Below, piece by piece: positions 47,108 through 55,702 of a stretch of DNA of 64,000 bases (position 1 is its first letter; each line of letters begins with the position of its first letter). The translations under genes and the position numbers were made by a program. Source of the stretch: Melghirimyces thermohalophilus (GTDB lineage Bacteria; Bacillota; Bacilli; Thermoactinomycetales; DSM-45169); NCBI RefSeq assembly GCF_900102685.1, contig NZ_FMZA01000008.1, positions 100,746 to 164,745 of the forward strand. The letters run 5' to 3'. The notes under the pieces are model-generated. The model was not told where the DNA came from, did no database searches, and saw nothing but the letters and a program-made list of their open reading frames with translations.

Positions 47108-47207
47108 ATTCTGCGATGAAAATTTCGTGCGATAATTTGCCCATTAATGGGCGTTCTCCGACGGAATTCCCCTTGATTATATCGCAGAATGGACTTTCTG
47201 CGATGAT
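47108..47207. promoter_or_regulatory. Putative IRS resolution site for TnpI
   Basis: Four copies of a TTCTGCGATgAT-like motif lie upstream of tnpI: direct copies at 47108-47119 and 47124-47136, then an inverted pair ATCGCAGAA (47181-47189) and TTCTGCGAT (47196-47204) with a 6-nt centre. Two accessory direct motifs plus an inverted core is the architecture of the Tn4430 IRS. The core lies within the last codons of the lysR gene. Confidence 0.75.
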
Positions 47208-48073
47208 TCTTGGGTTTCTTTCAAAAATTCCCGAAATGCCTTAAACATGAAGAGATCCTTTCTTCTTATAAAAACCGTGGTGACTTGGGAATACCTCTTA
47301 GGTACAGGATGAATTCGAAACTGATTTTTAAATTGGTGGTAATCAAGAAATGATCTGGACAATAAGCAATTTCCCAGTCCTTCCCGGACATAAGCCAAGA
47401 TGGCTTCAAGAGAGGTAAAGGTTTTAATGTGTGTGGATATTCCTTCATCAGCCAACCATTTCTCCAGCTTTTTTCTGTAAATACACCCTGATGGAAGGGC
47501 GAAAAACGTTTGAGGATTCATTTGACTGAGTGATGAAATAGGGGGGTGTTGTGCACTAGAGATGAGAACCAACTCTTCGGTTACGAATGGAACCTGAACA
47601 ATTTCCGAATGGTCAACAGGTCCAACCACAAAAGCTCCGTCCAATTCGTATTGCAGTACCCGATGGATTAGCTGTTCCGTTGTACCGGTTGATACAGTGA
47701 TTTCGACATCCGGATTTTTTTTGGAATAAGAAGCGATCGTTTTTGGCAACCGAACGAGACTGGTGGAATCAATCGCTCCGATCTTCAGCTCTCCTCGTGG
47801 GGTCTTAGAAAACTCTTGAAGGGATTTTTGGGCACGATCCAACAGTTGAAATATTTGATCGGTATAGGTTAAAAGCTCTTTTCCCGCGGGTGTTAACGAA
47901 ACTCCCCTGGCATGACGGTAAAACAGGGTTACGTTAAACTCTGACTCCAATCGTTTGATTCTGGAAGTCACATTGGATTGTACATAATTTAGCTCCTCGG
48001 CCGCATAACTGATACTTCTCTTTTTAGCTACTACCCGAAAAACGCGCAAATCGTTAATGTTCACAGCTCTCAC
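47177..48073 (-). CDS. LysR-family transcriptional regulator
   Basis: 298 residues: N-terminal wHTH (LRVFRVVAKKRSISYAAEELNYVQSNVTSRIKRLE) and a two-lobed effector domain. The HTH is close to that of CzcR/YofA-type regulators. It is divergent from the small membrane gene at 48193, so it probably controls it from the 119-nt intergenic region. Its last residues (SSQKVHSAI) are encoded by the inverted repeat of the transposon resolution site, suggesting the gene was captured next to it. Confidence 0.88.
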   Translation of the reverse strand: MRAVNINDLRVFRVVAKKRSISYAAEELNYVQSNVTSRIKRLESEFNVTLFYRHARGVSLTPAGKELLTYTDQIFQLLDRAQKSLQEFSKTPRGELKIGAIDSTSLVRLPKTIASYSKKNPDVEITVSTGTTEQLIHRVLQYELDGAFVVGPVDHSEIVQVPFVTEELVLISSAQHPPISSLSQMNPQTFFALPSGCIYRKKLEKWLADEGISTHIKTFTSLEAILAYVREGLGNCLLSRSFLDYHQFKNQFRIHPVPKRYSQVTTVFIRRKDLFMFKAFREFLKETQESSQKVHSAI

Positions 48074-48192
48074 CCCCAGTTAGTAAGGGTATATATCACT
48101 TTTGATAATGGATTTTATCTGTTTTAATCATTTTAAGTAATATTTACACCACTATATAATCTGAGTAAACAAATTGTAAAGATGGTGGAAGG

Positions 48193-48519
48193 ATGAATGG
48201 CTTTGTAGCGCTCAACTTGATTGCTGGTGTATCTGGCATTGTCATAACAATGTATTGGAATCCGTTTGTTCATTTAATTGGGATGGACCCAAACTCGTAC
48301 TATTGGCTAATGACAGAAGCGGGAGGCCAATGGATCCTTTTGTTCATGTCTTCTGCAGCCTTAATTACTGCGAAAAGTAACAACAAATTAGCTAGAGACA
48401 TTGCTCTGGCAACGGGTTTTATTGGATTCATTTATGCTCAGGTCCTATGGACACTACCCGGAGTTCTGTTCTTAGTATCTGGTTATTTTATTTACCAAAA
48501 CAATTCAAAAAGAGCATAA
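48193..48519 (+). CDS. Small integral membrane protein, LysR-divergent
   Basis: 108 residues with four hydrophobic segments (about 3-20, 44-60, 70-86, 88-101). GGTGGAAGG precedes the ATG, and a TATAAT box at about 48155 with TTTTAA 18 nt earlier may be its promoter. No family recognised. Being divergent from a LysR gene suggests it is the regulated target. Confidence 0.65.
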   Translation: MNGFVALNLIAGVSGIVITMYWNPFVHLIGMDPNSYYWLMTEAGGQWILLFMSSAALITAKSNNKLARDIALATGFIGFIYAQVLWTLPGVLFLVSGYFIYQNNSKRA

Positions 48520-48558
48520 AAAAGTGGTTTACACTCTTAGAGCATAAACCACTTTTTT
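48518..48558. terminator. Bidirectional terminator between the membrane gene and the haem-oxygenase-like relic
   Basis: AAAAAAGTGGTTTA pairs with TAAACCACTTTTTT across a 13-nt loop; it serves both convergent genes. Confidence 0.85.
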
Positions 48559-48559
48559 G

Positions 48560-49228
48560 TTAATCAGTTTTTAAAACGGTAAAGGCTACCCAATAACGAA
48601 CATGTTCGGAGATTTCCTCTCGAGCTGCTTTCTCCAGATCCTCAAAGTTTGTATATGATTGAGTCAAAGCATTCCACATTGAGCGGAAGTGCTCTTCCTC
48701 CGGCTCTTCGTGAGCTCTCCAAAACTTCACCTTATTGAAATTGTACTGGTTGATAAGGGATTCGGAAATGATGTTGCTACGGATCGAAGAGAGTAATTCC
48801 CGTCCTGCTAAAGCCGAAGTTGCTTCCTCGAAAGATCGGTCCCTAAATCGAATGAAAAATGAATCGTTATATTCGGTTGTGATTGGGTTGGGAACTAGTG
48901 ATTTGGTATCCACTTGGATATCGTCCAGAAATTCTTTGTACATGTCAAAGTGACTTACCACATCGACCAAGATATGGTCCGTTAACGATTTTAAGGCCGC
49001 TGTAGTCGCGTCATCCGTTTCCTTACCGTAATCTGGACTCTTCGCAATGCATAAGCCAAACCAACGATGCAGAGTGTTTCGCCAAAAGTAATACTGGCCA
49101 AAAATCGCTTTCAACTGTTCCTAATCAATCTGTCCTTTCTGGAGATCGTTAAAGAATGGGCTTTTTGATAAACACTCCCGTGAATAAGATTGTAAGGATT
49201 TTGTGACGCTTTCTTTGGTCAGTGTCAT
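48560..49228 (-). pseudogene. Haem-oxygenase-like iron-containing redox enzyme with an amber stop
   Basis: From ATG 49228 (AAGGAG upstream) 35 codons run to a TAG at 49121-49123; the same frame then continues for about 186 codons to TAA at 48560. The joined protein (about 222 residues) is all-helical, with WRNTLHRWFGLCI and FWRAHEEPEEEHFRSMW, resembling TenA/CADD-type iron-containing redox enzymes. A TTG at 49114 could restart the downstream part. Cargo of the transposon. Confidence 0.65.
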
Positions 49229-49377
49229 CGAATCCCACTCCTTTTGGGGATAATTTGTTTCCATATAAAAAATTAACATGTCTAGCGTAAATATTCTAAT
49301 AAGAAAAGGAGATAGATAGGTATTCCTAACAATGATATATAAACCATCAAAAATATTTTTCTTGATTGGAGGAAACA

Positions 49378-49809
49378 ATGAATTGGTTCTTTTTATTATT
49401 AAGCGTTTTAGGTGGCGCAGGGTTGGCTTTTCAAGCAGCAATTAACGGACCGTTGGGGAAAAAAATTGGAACCCTGGAAGTTTCGTTTTTGGCTTATGCC
49501 GTCGGTACCTTAGCTTTATTGTGCTTTACCATTTTTTTTGGCAAGGGGAATTTATCAGCCGTTTTATCCGTTTCGAAATGGAAGTGGTTTATCGGTATAT
49601 TTGGTGCCATGTACATCTTTGTCATGGTGTTATCCGTTCCCAGAATTGGGACAGCTTCTGCCATCATAGCTGCCATTGTAGGGCAAGTGATTATTAGTAT
49701 GATCATGGATCACTTTGGACTTGGTGGGCAAACCATTCCAATCAATTGGTTTCGTATCATGGGTGTGATCCTTATGTTTTTTGCGTTAATACTCTTTTAT
49801 AAACACTAG
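49378..49809 (+). CDS. DMT-superfamily small transporter (YdcZ/DUF606-like)
   Basis: 143 residues with five hydrophobic segments; the start GGAGLAFQAAINGPLGKKIG is typical of DUF606 half-size DMT transporters, which usually act as dimers. GGAGG precedes the ATG. Codon use is AT-rich compared with the chromosomal core. The substrate is unknown; it is cargo of the Tn3 element, with a terminator 170 nt downstream. Confidence 0.8.
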   Translation: MNWFFLLLSVLGGAGLAFQAAINGPLGKKIGTLEVSFLAYAVGTLALLCFTIFFGKGNLSAVLSVSKWKWFIGIFGAMYIFVMVLSVPRIGTASAIIAAIVGQVIISMIMDHFGLGGQTIPINWFRIMGVILMFFALILFYKH

Positions 49810-49907
49810 GAACAAGCACGCTCTGGGTTTGGACTTCAACATGTTCTCTTTAGACAAGACTTAACAACACATCCACTGTCTACACGATAACTGACTATCT
49901 CGGACTC

Positions 49908-49971
49908 TGTGCCCGAGTACGTGTTCGTCGATAATTCATCGAACGGTTCGGGCTCCGTCGATCTCGGCACA
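49908..49971. repeat. Multi-stem palindromic stretch inside the transposon
   Basis: Nested complementary segments: GTGCCCGAG (49909-49917) with CTCGGCAC (49963-49970), GCCCGA with TCGGGC (about 49911/49948), and an inner GTTCG...CGAAC hairpin. There is no coding frame. It may be a structured RNA or a secondary recombination site. Confidence 0.35.
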
Positions 49972-49979
49972 TAAACAAC

Positions 49980-50016
49980 AAAAAGCCACTTTTCTTTTGT
50001 GGGAGGTGGCTTTTTT
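49980..50016. terminator. Terminator after the DMT gene
   Basis: AAAAAGCCAC pairs with GTGGCTTTTTT around a 16-nt loop; usable in both directions, also ending the HTH relic. Confidence 0.75.
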
Positions 50017-50035
50017 CTGTGTGATCATATGTAAT

Positions 50036-50243
50036 TTACCGAGTTACCCCCCATTCACGTTCCGATGTATCTTCTAGCCAAAACAACCTGTCGAGGGGTT
50101 GACCCAGAACTTTGCTAAGTTGAAGACAAAGTTTTATGGTTGGATTGTACTTACCGGCTTCAATAAGAGAAATGGTTTGTCTGGTGACGCCGATTCGTCT
50201 TGCCAGTTCCATCTGAGTTAAATCCCCTTTTTCAATCCTCGCT
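50036..50243 (-). pseudogene. XRE-type HTH regulator lacking its N-terminus
   Basis: The minus strand encodes LTQMELARRIGVTRQTISLIEAGKYNPTIKLCLQLSKVLGQPLDRLFW to a TAA at 50036, the core of a 65-75-residue Cro/CI-type regulator. No start codon or ribosome-binding site precedes the HTH; a stop lies a few codons upstream in the same frame. The missing 5' end is next to the right terminal repeat. A start at the internal ATG (QMELA) would cut into helix 1. Confidence 0.65.
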
Positions 50244-50276
50244 TTTCAAAGTGCCAGTTTTTTTGTTACAGGAATG

Positions 50277-50314
50277 CTTAGCGTAGGATTTTTTTAAAAT
50301 GCTGGCGGTACCCC
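50277..50314 (-). repeat. Right terminal inverted repeat of the Tn4430-like transposon
   Basis: 38 bp ending GCTGGCGGTACCCC on the plus strand, complementary to the left end in 34 of 38 positions. TAATA follows at 50315-50319. Confidence 0.95.
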
Positions 50315-50452
50315 TAATAGAAGTATACCCGCATCGCGAAACCATCTGTTTAGTATGCAGTGAAGCAGATAAAACCGTGTAAAATCGAGGGCTGTATAAG
50401 CTCCCTTTTTCTCGCAACAATAAATCATACGCAAAAAATATGACAGAAACAT

Positions 50453-50468
50453 AACAAGTTAACTTGTT
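50453..50468. promoter_or_regulatory. 16-bp palindrome upstream of the gnt promoter
   Basis: AACAAGTTAACTTGTT is a perfect palindrome built from the same CTTGT/ACAAG half-sites as the GntR operator at 50522, but in the opposite arrangement. It could be an auxiliary operator. Confidence 0.35.
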
Positions 50469-50485
50469 TTTATGTTTTCGCTTTC

Positions 50486-50523
50486 GGAAACCGTTTACAA
50501 GTTTATTTTTTCTTTGTTAGTAT
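50486..50523 (+). promoter_or_regulatory. gnt promoter with cre site
   Basis: -35 TTTACA (50494-50499) and -10 TAGTAT (50518-50523), spacing 18 nt. GGAAACCGTTTACA (50486-50499) matches the CcpA cre consensus TGWAANCGNTNWCA at all but the first defined position and covers the -35. This predicts catabolite repression by glucose, as in the B. subtilis gnt operon. Confidence 0.7.
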
Positions 50524-50539
50524 TCTTGTATACAAGTAT
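50522..50539 (+). promoter_or_regulatory. GntR operator
   Basis: ATTCTTGTATACAAGTAT differs by one base from the B. subtilis GntR operator ATACTTGTATACAAGTAT. It overlaps the -10 and the expected transcription start, so bound GntR would block initiation until gluconate is present. Confidence 0.85.
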
Positions 50540-50561
50540 TCAAGAAGGAACGGGTGATCAT

Positions 50562-51284
50562 TTGAAAGGGTTTTATCCTGAAAAAAGGTTATCGAAATCC
50601 TCTATTGGGCAACGGGTAGCTGCAGACTTAAGGATGAGAATTATTTCAAAGGATTTAGTAAATGGAACCGTTTTATCGGAAAATAAACTTTCCGAAGAAT
50701 ACAATGTAAGCCGGTCCCCTATTCGAGAGGCTCTGCGCGTGTTAGAACGGGAAGATCTGGTTCAGTTAAATCGGATGGGCGCCAAGGTAGTCGGGATTAC
50801 CGAAAGGGATATTGATGAAATTTATGATGTAAGACTGATGATGGAGTCCTTTGTGTTTAAACATTTATTAGAAGAAGAAAATAACGATGAACTGGTCACA
50901 GATTTAAACAAATTGCTGGAAATGATGAAAATAGCCATTAAATACAAAGACGCTGATGAATTCTCATTCAGAGACGTTGAATTCCATGAAACCATCATTA
51001 AGTCGATCAATCATCGTTACCTTGAGATCCTTTGGTCCAATATAAAACCGGTTATGGAATGCCTGATTTTATTGGACATGAGGCACCGAATGGAAGAAAA
51101 CTATGATGATTTCACGCGGGTGATCGAAAATCACAAATTGCTGATTCAATCCATTCAGGAAAAGGACAGGGATTTAGTCGAAATAGCCTTTTGTAAAAAC
51201 TTCAATGATGTAAAGAAAAACTCAGACGGTTTATGGACAAACCCTGAATCTCTAAAGAAAGCGAATGACTATCATCATGGATAA
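50562..51284 (+). CDS. gntR: Gluconate operon repressor
   Basis: GntR/FadR-family repressor, 240 residues from the TTG at 50562, which gives the N-terminus MKGFYPEKRLSKSSIGQRVA aligned with B. subtilis GntR. wHTH: GTVLSENKLSEEYNVSRSPIREALRVLERE. The C-terminal FCD domain has IYDVRLMMESFV and EFHETIIKSINHRY, carrying the metal/effector residues. Gluconate releases it from the operator just upstream. It overlaps gntK by 20 nt. Confidence 0.93.
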   Translation: MKGFYPEKRLSKSSIGQRVAADLRMRIISKDLVNGTVLSENKLSEEYNVSRSPIREALRVLEREDLVQLNRMGAKVVGITERDIDEIYDVRLMMESFVFKHLLEEENNDELVTDLNKLLEMMKIAIKYKDADEFSFRDVEFHETIIKSINHRYLEILWSNIKPVMECLILLDMRHRMEENYDDFTRVIENHKLLIQSIQEKDRDLVEIAFCKNFNDVKKNSDGLWTNPESLKKANDYHHG

Positions 51285-52824
51285 AAACAGGTATATGCTT
51301 GGTGTCGATATAGGGACAACCAGTACCAAAGCCGTATTGTTCCGCGAGAATGGAGAAATTGTTGCATCTGAAAATAACGGATATGAATTGTACACCCCGG
51401 ACATATATACCGCCGAGCAAGATCCGGAAGACATCTTTCAAGCAGTTCTTCTGTCCATCGGCAATGTGATGAAAAAATCTGGTATCGATCCCGAAGATCT
51501 GTTATTTATTTCATTCAGCAGCGCCATGCATAGCGTGATTGCCATCGATGAGAATCATCAGGCGCTAACCCGCTGCATCACTTGGGCGGATAACCGCAGT
51601 TCCCAATGGGCTGACAAGATCAAGGAAGAGCTTCATGGACATGACATCTACATCAGAACGGGGACACCCATTCATCCCATGTCTCCTTTATGCAAAATTG
51701 CCTGGCTGGAGCATGATGTTCCAGAGGTTGCAAACAAAACAAAAAAATATATCGGGATCAAAGAATATGTGTTCCACAAACTTTTCAATCAATACGCGGT
51801 AGATTATTCGATCGCATCGTGCACCGGATTCATGAACCTGGAATCCCTGAGTTGGGATCAAGGAGCATTGCAAGTTGCCGGGATCACGAAAGATAAATTG
51901 TCTCCGATTGTATCCACCACAGAGGTATTTACCGGCTGCAACCGAACCTGGGCCGAGCAGATGGAAATCTTGCCGGAGACGCCTTTTGTCATTGGGGCTA
52001 GTGATGGAGTTCTGTCGAATATCGGTGTCGGTGCGATAAAAAAAGGTGAAGTGGCTGTTACGATCGGTACCAGCGGAGCGATCCGGACCGTGATCCCCAA
52101 ACCGCAAACCGATCCGAAAGGCCGTATCTTTTGTTACGCATTGACTAAAGACTACTGGGTTATTGGCGGACCGATCAATAACGGCGGCATTATATTTCGC
52201 TGGATTCGGGATGAATTGGCGGCAAGTGAAACGGAAACAGCCAAACGGTTGGGAATGGATCCATATGACGTATTAACCAAGATTGCAAGCATGGTCAAAC
52301 CAGGCGCTGAAGGATTGCTGTTTCTCCCCTATCTGTCCGGAGAAAGAGCTCCCTTTTGGAATGCGGATGTCCGCGGTTCCTTTATTGGATTGACTTTGAG
52401 CCACAAACGGGAACATCTTGTTCGCGCTGCTCTGGAAGGAGTGATTTACAATCTGTACTCTGTATTCCTGGCATTGGCTGAAGTGATGGACCATCCCGTA
52501 ACATCCATAAAGGCAACCGGCGGCTTTGCCAGATCAGAGCTATGGCGGCAGATGCTGGCGGACATTTTTGACCAGGAAGTGATTGTTCCGGAAAGTTATG
52601 AGTCTTCTTGTTTGGGAGCCTGCTTGTTGGGGCTGTATGCCTTTGGACAAATCGATTCCTTTGACGTTGTGGAAGACATGATTGGAGAAACGTATAAACA
52701 CAAGCCGGATTTCTCCCATGTCCAGGAATATCGCAAACTTGTTCCGATATTTATCCGCCTTTCGCGGACTTTGGAAAAAGAATATGGCTCGATTGCTGAA
52801 TACCAATCAGAGTTGACAAAGTAA
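51265..52824 (+). CDS. gntK: Gluconokinase
   Basis: FGGY-family kinase phosphorylating gluconate to 6-phosphogluconate. 519 residues counted from ATG 51265; the ATG at 51277 (MDKNRYMLGVDIG) fits B. subtilis GntK better but lacks a ribosome-binding site of its own. N-terminal phosphate-1 motif DIGTTSTKAVLF; catalytic Asp in ITWADNRS; adenosine motif in the C-terminal lobe (KATGGFARSELWRQMLAD). Second gene of the operon. Confidence 0.94.
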   Translation: MTIIMDKNRYMLGVDIGTTSTKAVLFRENGEIVASENNGYELYTPDIYTAEQDPEDIFQAVLLSIGNVMKKSGIDPEDLLFISFSSAMHSVIAIDENHQALTRCITWADNRSSQWADKIKEELHGHDIYIRTGTPIHPMSPLCKIAWLEHDVPEVANKTKKYIGIKEYVFHKLFNQYAVDYSIASCTGFMNLESLSWDQGALQVAGITKDKLSPIVSTTEVFTGCNRTWAEQMEILPETPFVIGASDGVLSNIGVGAIKKGEVAVTIGTSGAIRTVIPKPQTDPKGRIFCYALTKDYWVIGGPINNGGIIFRWIRDELAASETETAKRLGMDPYDVLTKIASMVKPGAEGLLFLPYLSGERAPFWNADVRGSFIGLTLSHKREHLVRAALEGVIYNLYSVFLALAEVMDHPVTSIKATGGFARSELWRQMLADIFDQEVIVPESYESSCLGACLLGLYAFGQIDSFDVVEDMIGETYKHKPDFSHVQEYRKLVPIFIRLSRTLEKEYGSIAEYQSELTK

Positions 52825-52871
52825 AGCTTTGGGCGGTTTGTGCCATCAAACCATGATTGGAGTGAAAAACA

Positions 52872-54236
52872 ATGGAACATATACTGCCATTGCTGATCGT
52901 TGCTGCGGGAATCGGTGTTTTGTTATTTCTGATTACGAAAATGGAATTGAACACGTTTATTTCACTTATTATCACAGCCTTTCTGATTGCTTTGGCATTA
53001 GGCATGCCGCTGGATAAGATTGTCGAGTCGATTGAAGGTGGAATGGGCGATACATTAGGCAGTATCGCGTTAATCTTTGGGTTTGGCGCCATTCTTGGCA
53101 GGCTGGTAGCTGATGCTGGCGGCGCGCAGCGAATTGCTGTTACGTTAATTGATCAATTTGGACAAAAAAACATTCAATGGGCGGTTGTGATTTCCTCCTT
53201 TATCATCGGCATCGCCCTGTTCTTTGAAGTCGGTCTGGTATTATTGGTTCCGATTGTTTACCAAATCGCCAAACAATCGAAGGTATCCATTTTATATCTC
53301 GGAATTCCAATGGCTACTGCGTTATCGGTAACCCATGGATTCCTGCCTCCCCATCCCGGTCCGACGGTCATTGCCCAACAGTACGACGCAAATATAGGGA
53401 TGGTATTAATATATGGAACCATTCTTGCTATTCCGGCAGTCATTATCGCCGGTCCATTATTCACAAAAATGATCAGGAGAATAAATCCCGCATCATTTCA
53501 TAAAACCCGTGCCGGGGATTTCGATTCGATTCACACGACCAAAACTTTTAAACTGGAGGATACTCCAGGGTTTGGGATCAGTGTTTTCACCTCCCTGTTG
53601 CCAGTCATCCTGATGGCTGTCACAACCATTGTCGACTTGATCCAGGATCTGGGCAATGTGCCGGATAACCTCCTTTTTAACATTATCCATCTAATCGGGG
53701 AACCAACGACAGCCCTGCTCATTTCTGTATTGCTTGCGGTATATACGATGGGGGTGAAGCGGAATATCCCTATGAAACAAGTCATGCAATCCGCAGAAGA
53801 ATCGATCCGCGCCATTGGAATGATGCTGCTCATCATCGGCGGCGGCGGGGTCTTGAAACAGGTTCTGATTGATGGCGGTGTAGGCGATTCCGTATCCGCC
53901 CTGTTTACAGGCAGCCAAATATCGCCGCTGTTATTGGCATGGCTGATTGCAGCCATCTTGAGAATTGCGCTTGGTTCAGCAACCGTTGCCGCCTTGACAA
54001 CCGCCGGTCTGGTGATCCCGATGATGCAGGGAACCAGTGTAGACCCAGCTTTGATGGTTCTGGCAACCGGTGCCGGCAGCTTGATCGCTTCCCATGTCAA
54101 CGATGCAGGATTCTGGATGTTTAAGGAATTCTTTGGTCTCAGCCTGAAAGAAACGTTTTTAACGTGGACCTTATTGGAAACGATTATTTCCGTCGTTGGC
54201 CTGGCAGGCGTCCTGATTCTCAATTTGTTTGTTTAA
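52872..54236 (+). CDS. gntP: Gluconate permease
   Basis: Gluconate:H+ symporter of the GntP family. 454 residues with about 12 hydrophobic segments. Conserved segments GFGAILGRLVADAGGAQRIA, THGFLPPHPGPTVIA and ASHVNDAGFWMFKEFFGLSLKET are characteristic. GGAGTG lies before the ATG, 47 nt after gntK. Confidence 0.95.
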   Translation: MEHILPLLIVAAGIGVLLFLITKMELNTFISLIITAFLIALALGMPLDKIVESIEGGMGDTLGSIALIFGFGAILGRLVADAGGAQRIAVTLIDQFGQKNIQWAVVISSFIIGIALFFEVGLVLLVPIVYQIAKQSKVSILYLGIPMATALSVTHGFLPPHPGPTVIAQQYDANIGMVLIYGTILAIPAVIIAGPLFTKMIRRINPASFHKTRAGDFDSIHTTKTFKLEDTPGFGISVFTSLLPVILMAVTTIVDLIQDLGNVPDNLLFNIIHLIGEPTTALLISVLLAVYTMGVKRNIPMKQVMQSAEESIRAIGMMLLIIGGGGVLKQVLIDGGVGDSVSALFTGSQISPLLLAWLIAAILRIALGSATVAALTTAGLVIPMMQGTSVDPALMVLATGAGSLIASHVNDAGFWMFKEFFGLSLKETFLTWTLLETIISVVGLAGVLILNLFV

Positions 54237-54249
54237 AGGGTGACATGCA

Positions 54250-55689
54250 TTGAAAAATACAATCGGTGTTTATGGTTTAGGTGTCATGGGATCCAATCTG
54301 GCAAGGAATATGGCGAGTAAAGGTGAAAAAGTTGCCGTCTATAACTATACACCTGACCTGACAAAAAAATTTACCAGCCAACATTCCAGCTTGCATATCG
54401 ATTCCCATTATGATCTGGAAAGTTTTATTTACTCGCTGGAGAGCCCGCGCAAAATATTTTTAATGGTAGCAGCGGGAGCTGTAGACTCCGTGATCCAATC
54501 GTTGCTCCCTTTGCTGGAGCAGGGAGATATCATCATGGATGGCGGCAACTCCGACTTTCATGACTCCAATAGAAGATACCGGGAATTGCAGAAGCATGGA
54601 ATCCAGTTTCTGGGTGTCGGCGTATCCGGAGGGGAAAAAGGTGCCTTAAACGGCCCGGCGTTAATGCCAGGCGGGGATTTGGAATCATACCGGCAAGTTG
54701 CTCCTATTCTAGAAAAAATCGCTGCCCATGTAGATGGAAAACCGTGCTGTACCTATATCGGTCCTGAGGGCTCGGGACATTATGTGAAGATGGTTCATAA
54801 CGGGATTGAATATGCGGATATGCAAATGATTACAGAAGCATATCAATTTCTTCATGAAAAAGTTGGATTATCCATGCAGGATCTCTCCGAAGTGTTTAGT
54901 TCCTGGAATGAGACAGAATTAGAGAGCTATCTGGTTGAGATTACAGCAGACATCCTGTCCAAAACGGATCAGGAAACCGGAAAGCCGATGGTGGAAGTGA
55001 TTCTGGATAAAGCCGGGCAAAAAGGAACGGGAAAATGGTCCAGCCAGGAAGCCTTGGACCTCGGGGTGCCTTCCACCATTATGACAGAAGCCGTGTACGC
55101 CAGATATCTGTCTGCCATGAAAGAAGAAAGAGTGTATGCAGAGAAACATTTGGCCGGCCCTTCCCTTACCCACGAGAAAATGGACACGGAATACTGGGTG
55201 AATCTCGTAAAAGAAGCTCTGTTTATGGGCAAAATATGTGCATACGCCCAAGGATTTTATCAATACCAAATGGCTTCCAGGCAATATGGCTGGTCGCTGG
55301 ACCTGGGAGAGATCGCCTTGATTTTCCGTGGCGGGTGCATTATTCGGGCAGATTTCTTAAATAAAATCCACCGTGCATTCAAAGAGAACAAGGATCTGAC
55401 CAACCTGCTGCTTGCACCCTATTTCCTGGAGAAAACAAACCGCTATCAATCTTCTTTGCGAAAAGTTGTGATGAAAGGGTTTGAAAGCGGCTTGTCGTTG
55501 CCATGTTTCAGCTCTGCACTGTCGTTCTACGACGGCTACCGCTCCTCCAGAAATGGAGCCAACCTGATCCAGGCACAACGGGATTATTTTGGAGCACACC
55601 GTTATGAACGCGTTGACCAGGAAGGCATATTTCATACGAATTGGCTGGAGCCTGGAGCAATAAAGCAGTCTGTAAAAGCGGACAGCTGA
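54250..55689 (+). CDS. gnd: 6-phosphogluconate dehydrogenase, decarboxylating
   Basis: Oxidises 6-phosphogluconate to ribulose 5-phosphate and CO2. 479 residues. NADP motif GVYGLGVMGSNLARN; substrate motif GVGVSGGEKGALNGPALMPGG; catalytic GSGHYVKMVHNGIEYADMQ (Lys and Asn). The C-terminus has the dimer tail with HRYERVDQEGIFHTNW. It corresponds to gntZ of B. subtilis. The TTG start follows AAAGGGTGA. Confidence 0.95.
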   Translation: MKNTIGVYGLGVMGSNLARNMASKGEKVAVYNYTPDLTKKFTSQHSSLHIDSHYDLESFIYSLESPRKIFLMVAAGAVDSVIQSLLPLLEQGDIIMDGGNSDFHDSNRRYRELQKHGIQFLGVGVSGGEKGALNGPALMPGGDLESYRQVAPILEKIAAHVDGKPCCTYIGPEGSGHYVKMVHNGIEYADMQMITEAYQFLHEKVGLSMQDLSEVFSSWNETELESYLVEITADILSKTDQETGKPMVEVILDKAGQKGTGKWSSQEALDLGVPSTIMTEAVYARYLSAMKEERVYAEKHLAGPSLTHEKMDTEYWVNLVKEALFMGKICAYAQGFYQYQMASRQYGWSLDLGEIALIFRGGCIIRADFLNKIHRAFKENKDLTNLLLAPYFLEKTNRYQSSLRKVVMKGFESGLSLPCFSSALSFYDGYRSSRNGANLIQAQRDYFGAHRYERVDQEGIFHTNWLEPGAIKQSVKADS

Positions 55690-55702
55690 ATATCTCATAA
55701 AC

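Larger units (their letters stand above)
44075..50314. mobile_element. Tn3-family transposon of the Tn4430 (TnpI/IRS) type, degraded
   Basis: A 6240-bp element bounded by 38-bp inverted repeats starting GGGGT, flanked by the direct repeat TAATA at 44070-44074 and 50315-50319, the 5-bp duplication made by Tn3 transposition. In order it contains a TnpA pseudogene, a TnpI-type tyrosine recombinase pseudogene, an IRS-like site, a LysR gene, a small membrane gene, an interrupted haem-oxygenase-like gene, a DMT-type transporter and an HTH relic. Both transposition genes are inactivated, so it can move only with help in trans. Confidence 0.93.

Noticed and set aside
47108..47207. Motif cluster as LysR binding sites
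   Set aside because: The motifs lie at the 3' end of lysR and upstream of tnpI, not in the divergent lysR promoter region; a recombinase site explains the arrangement better.
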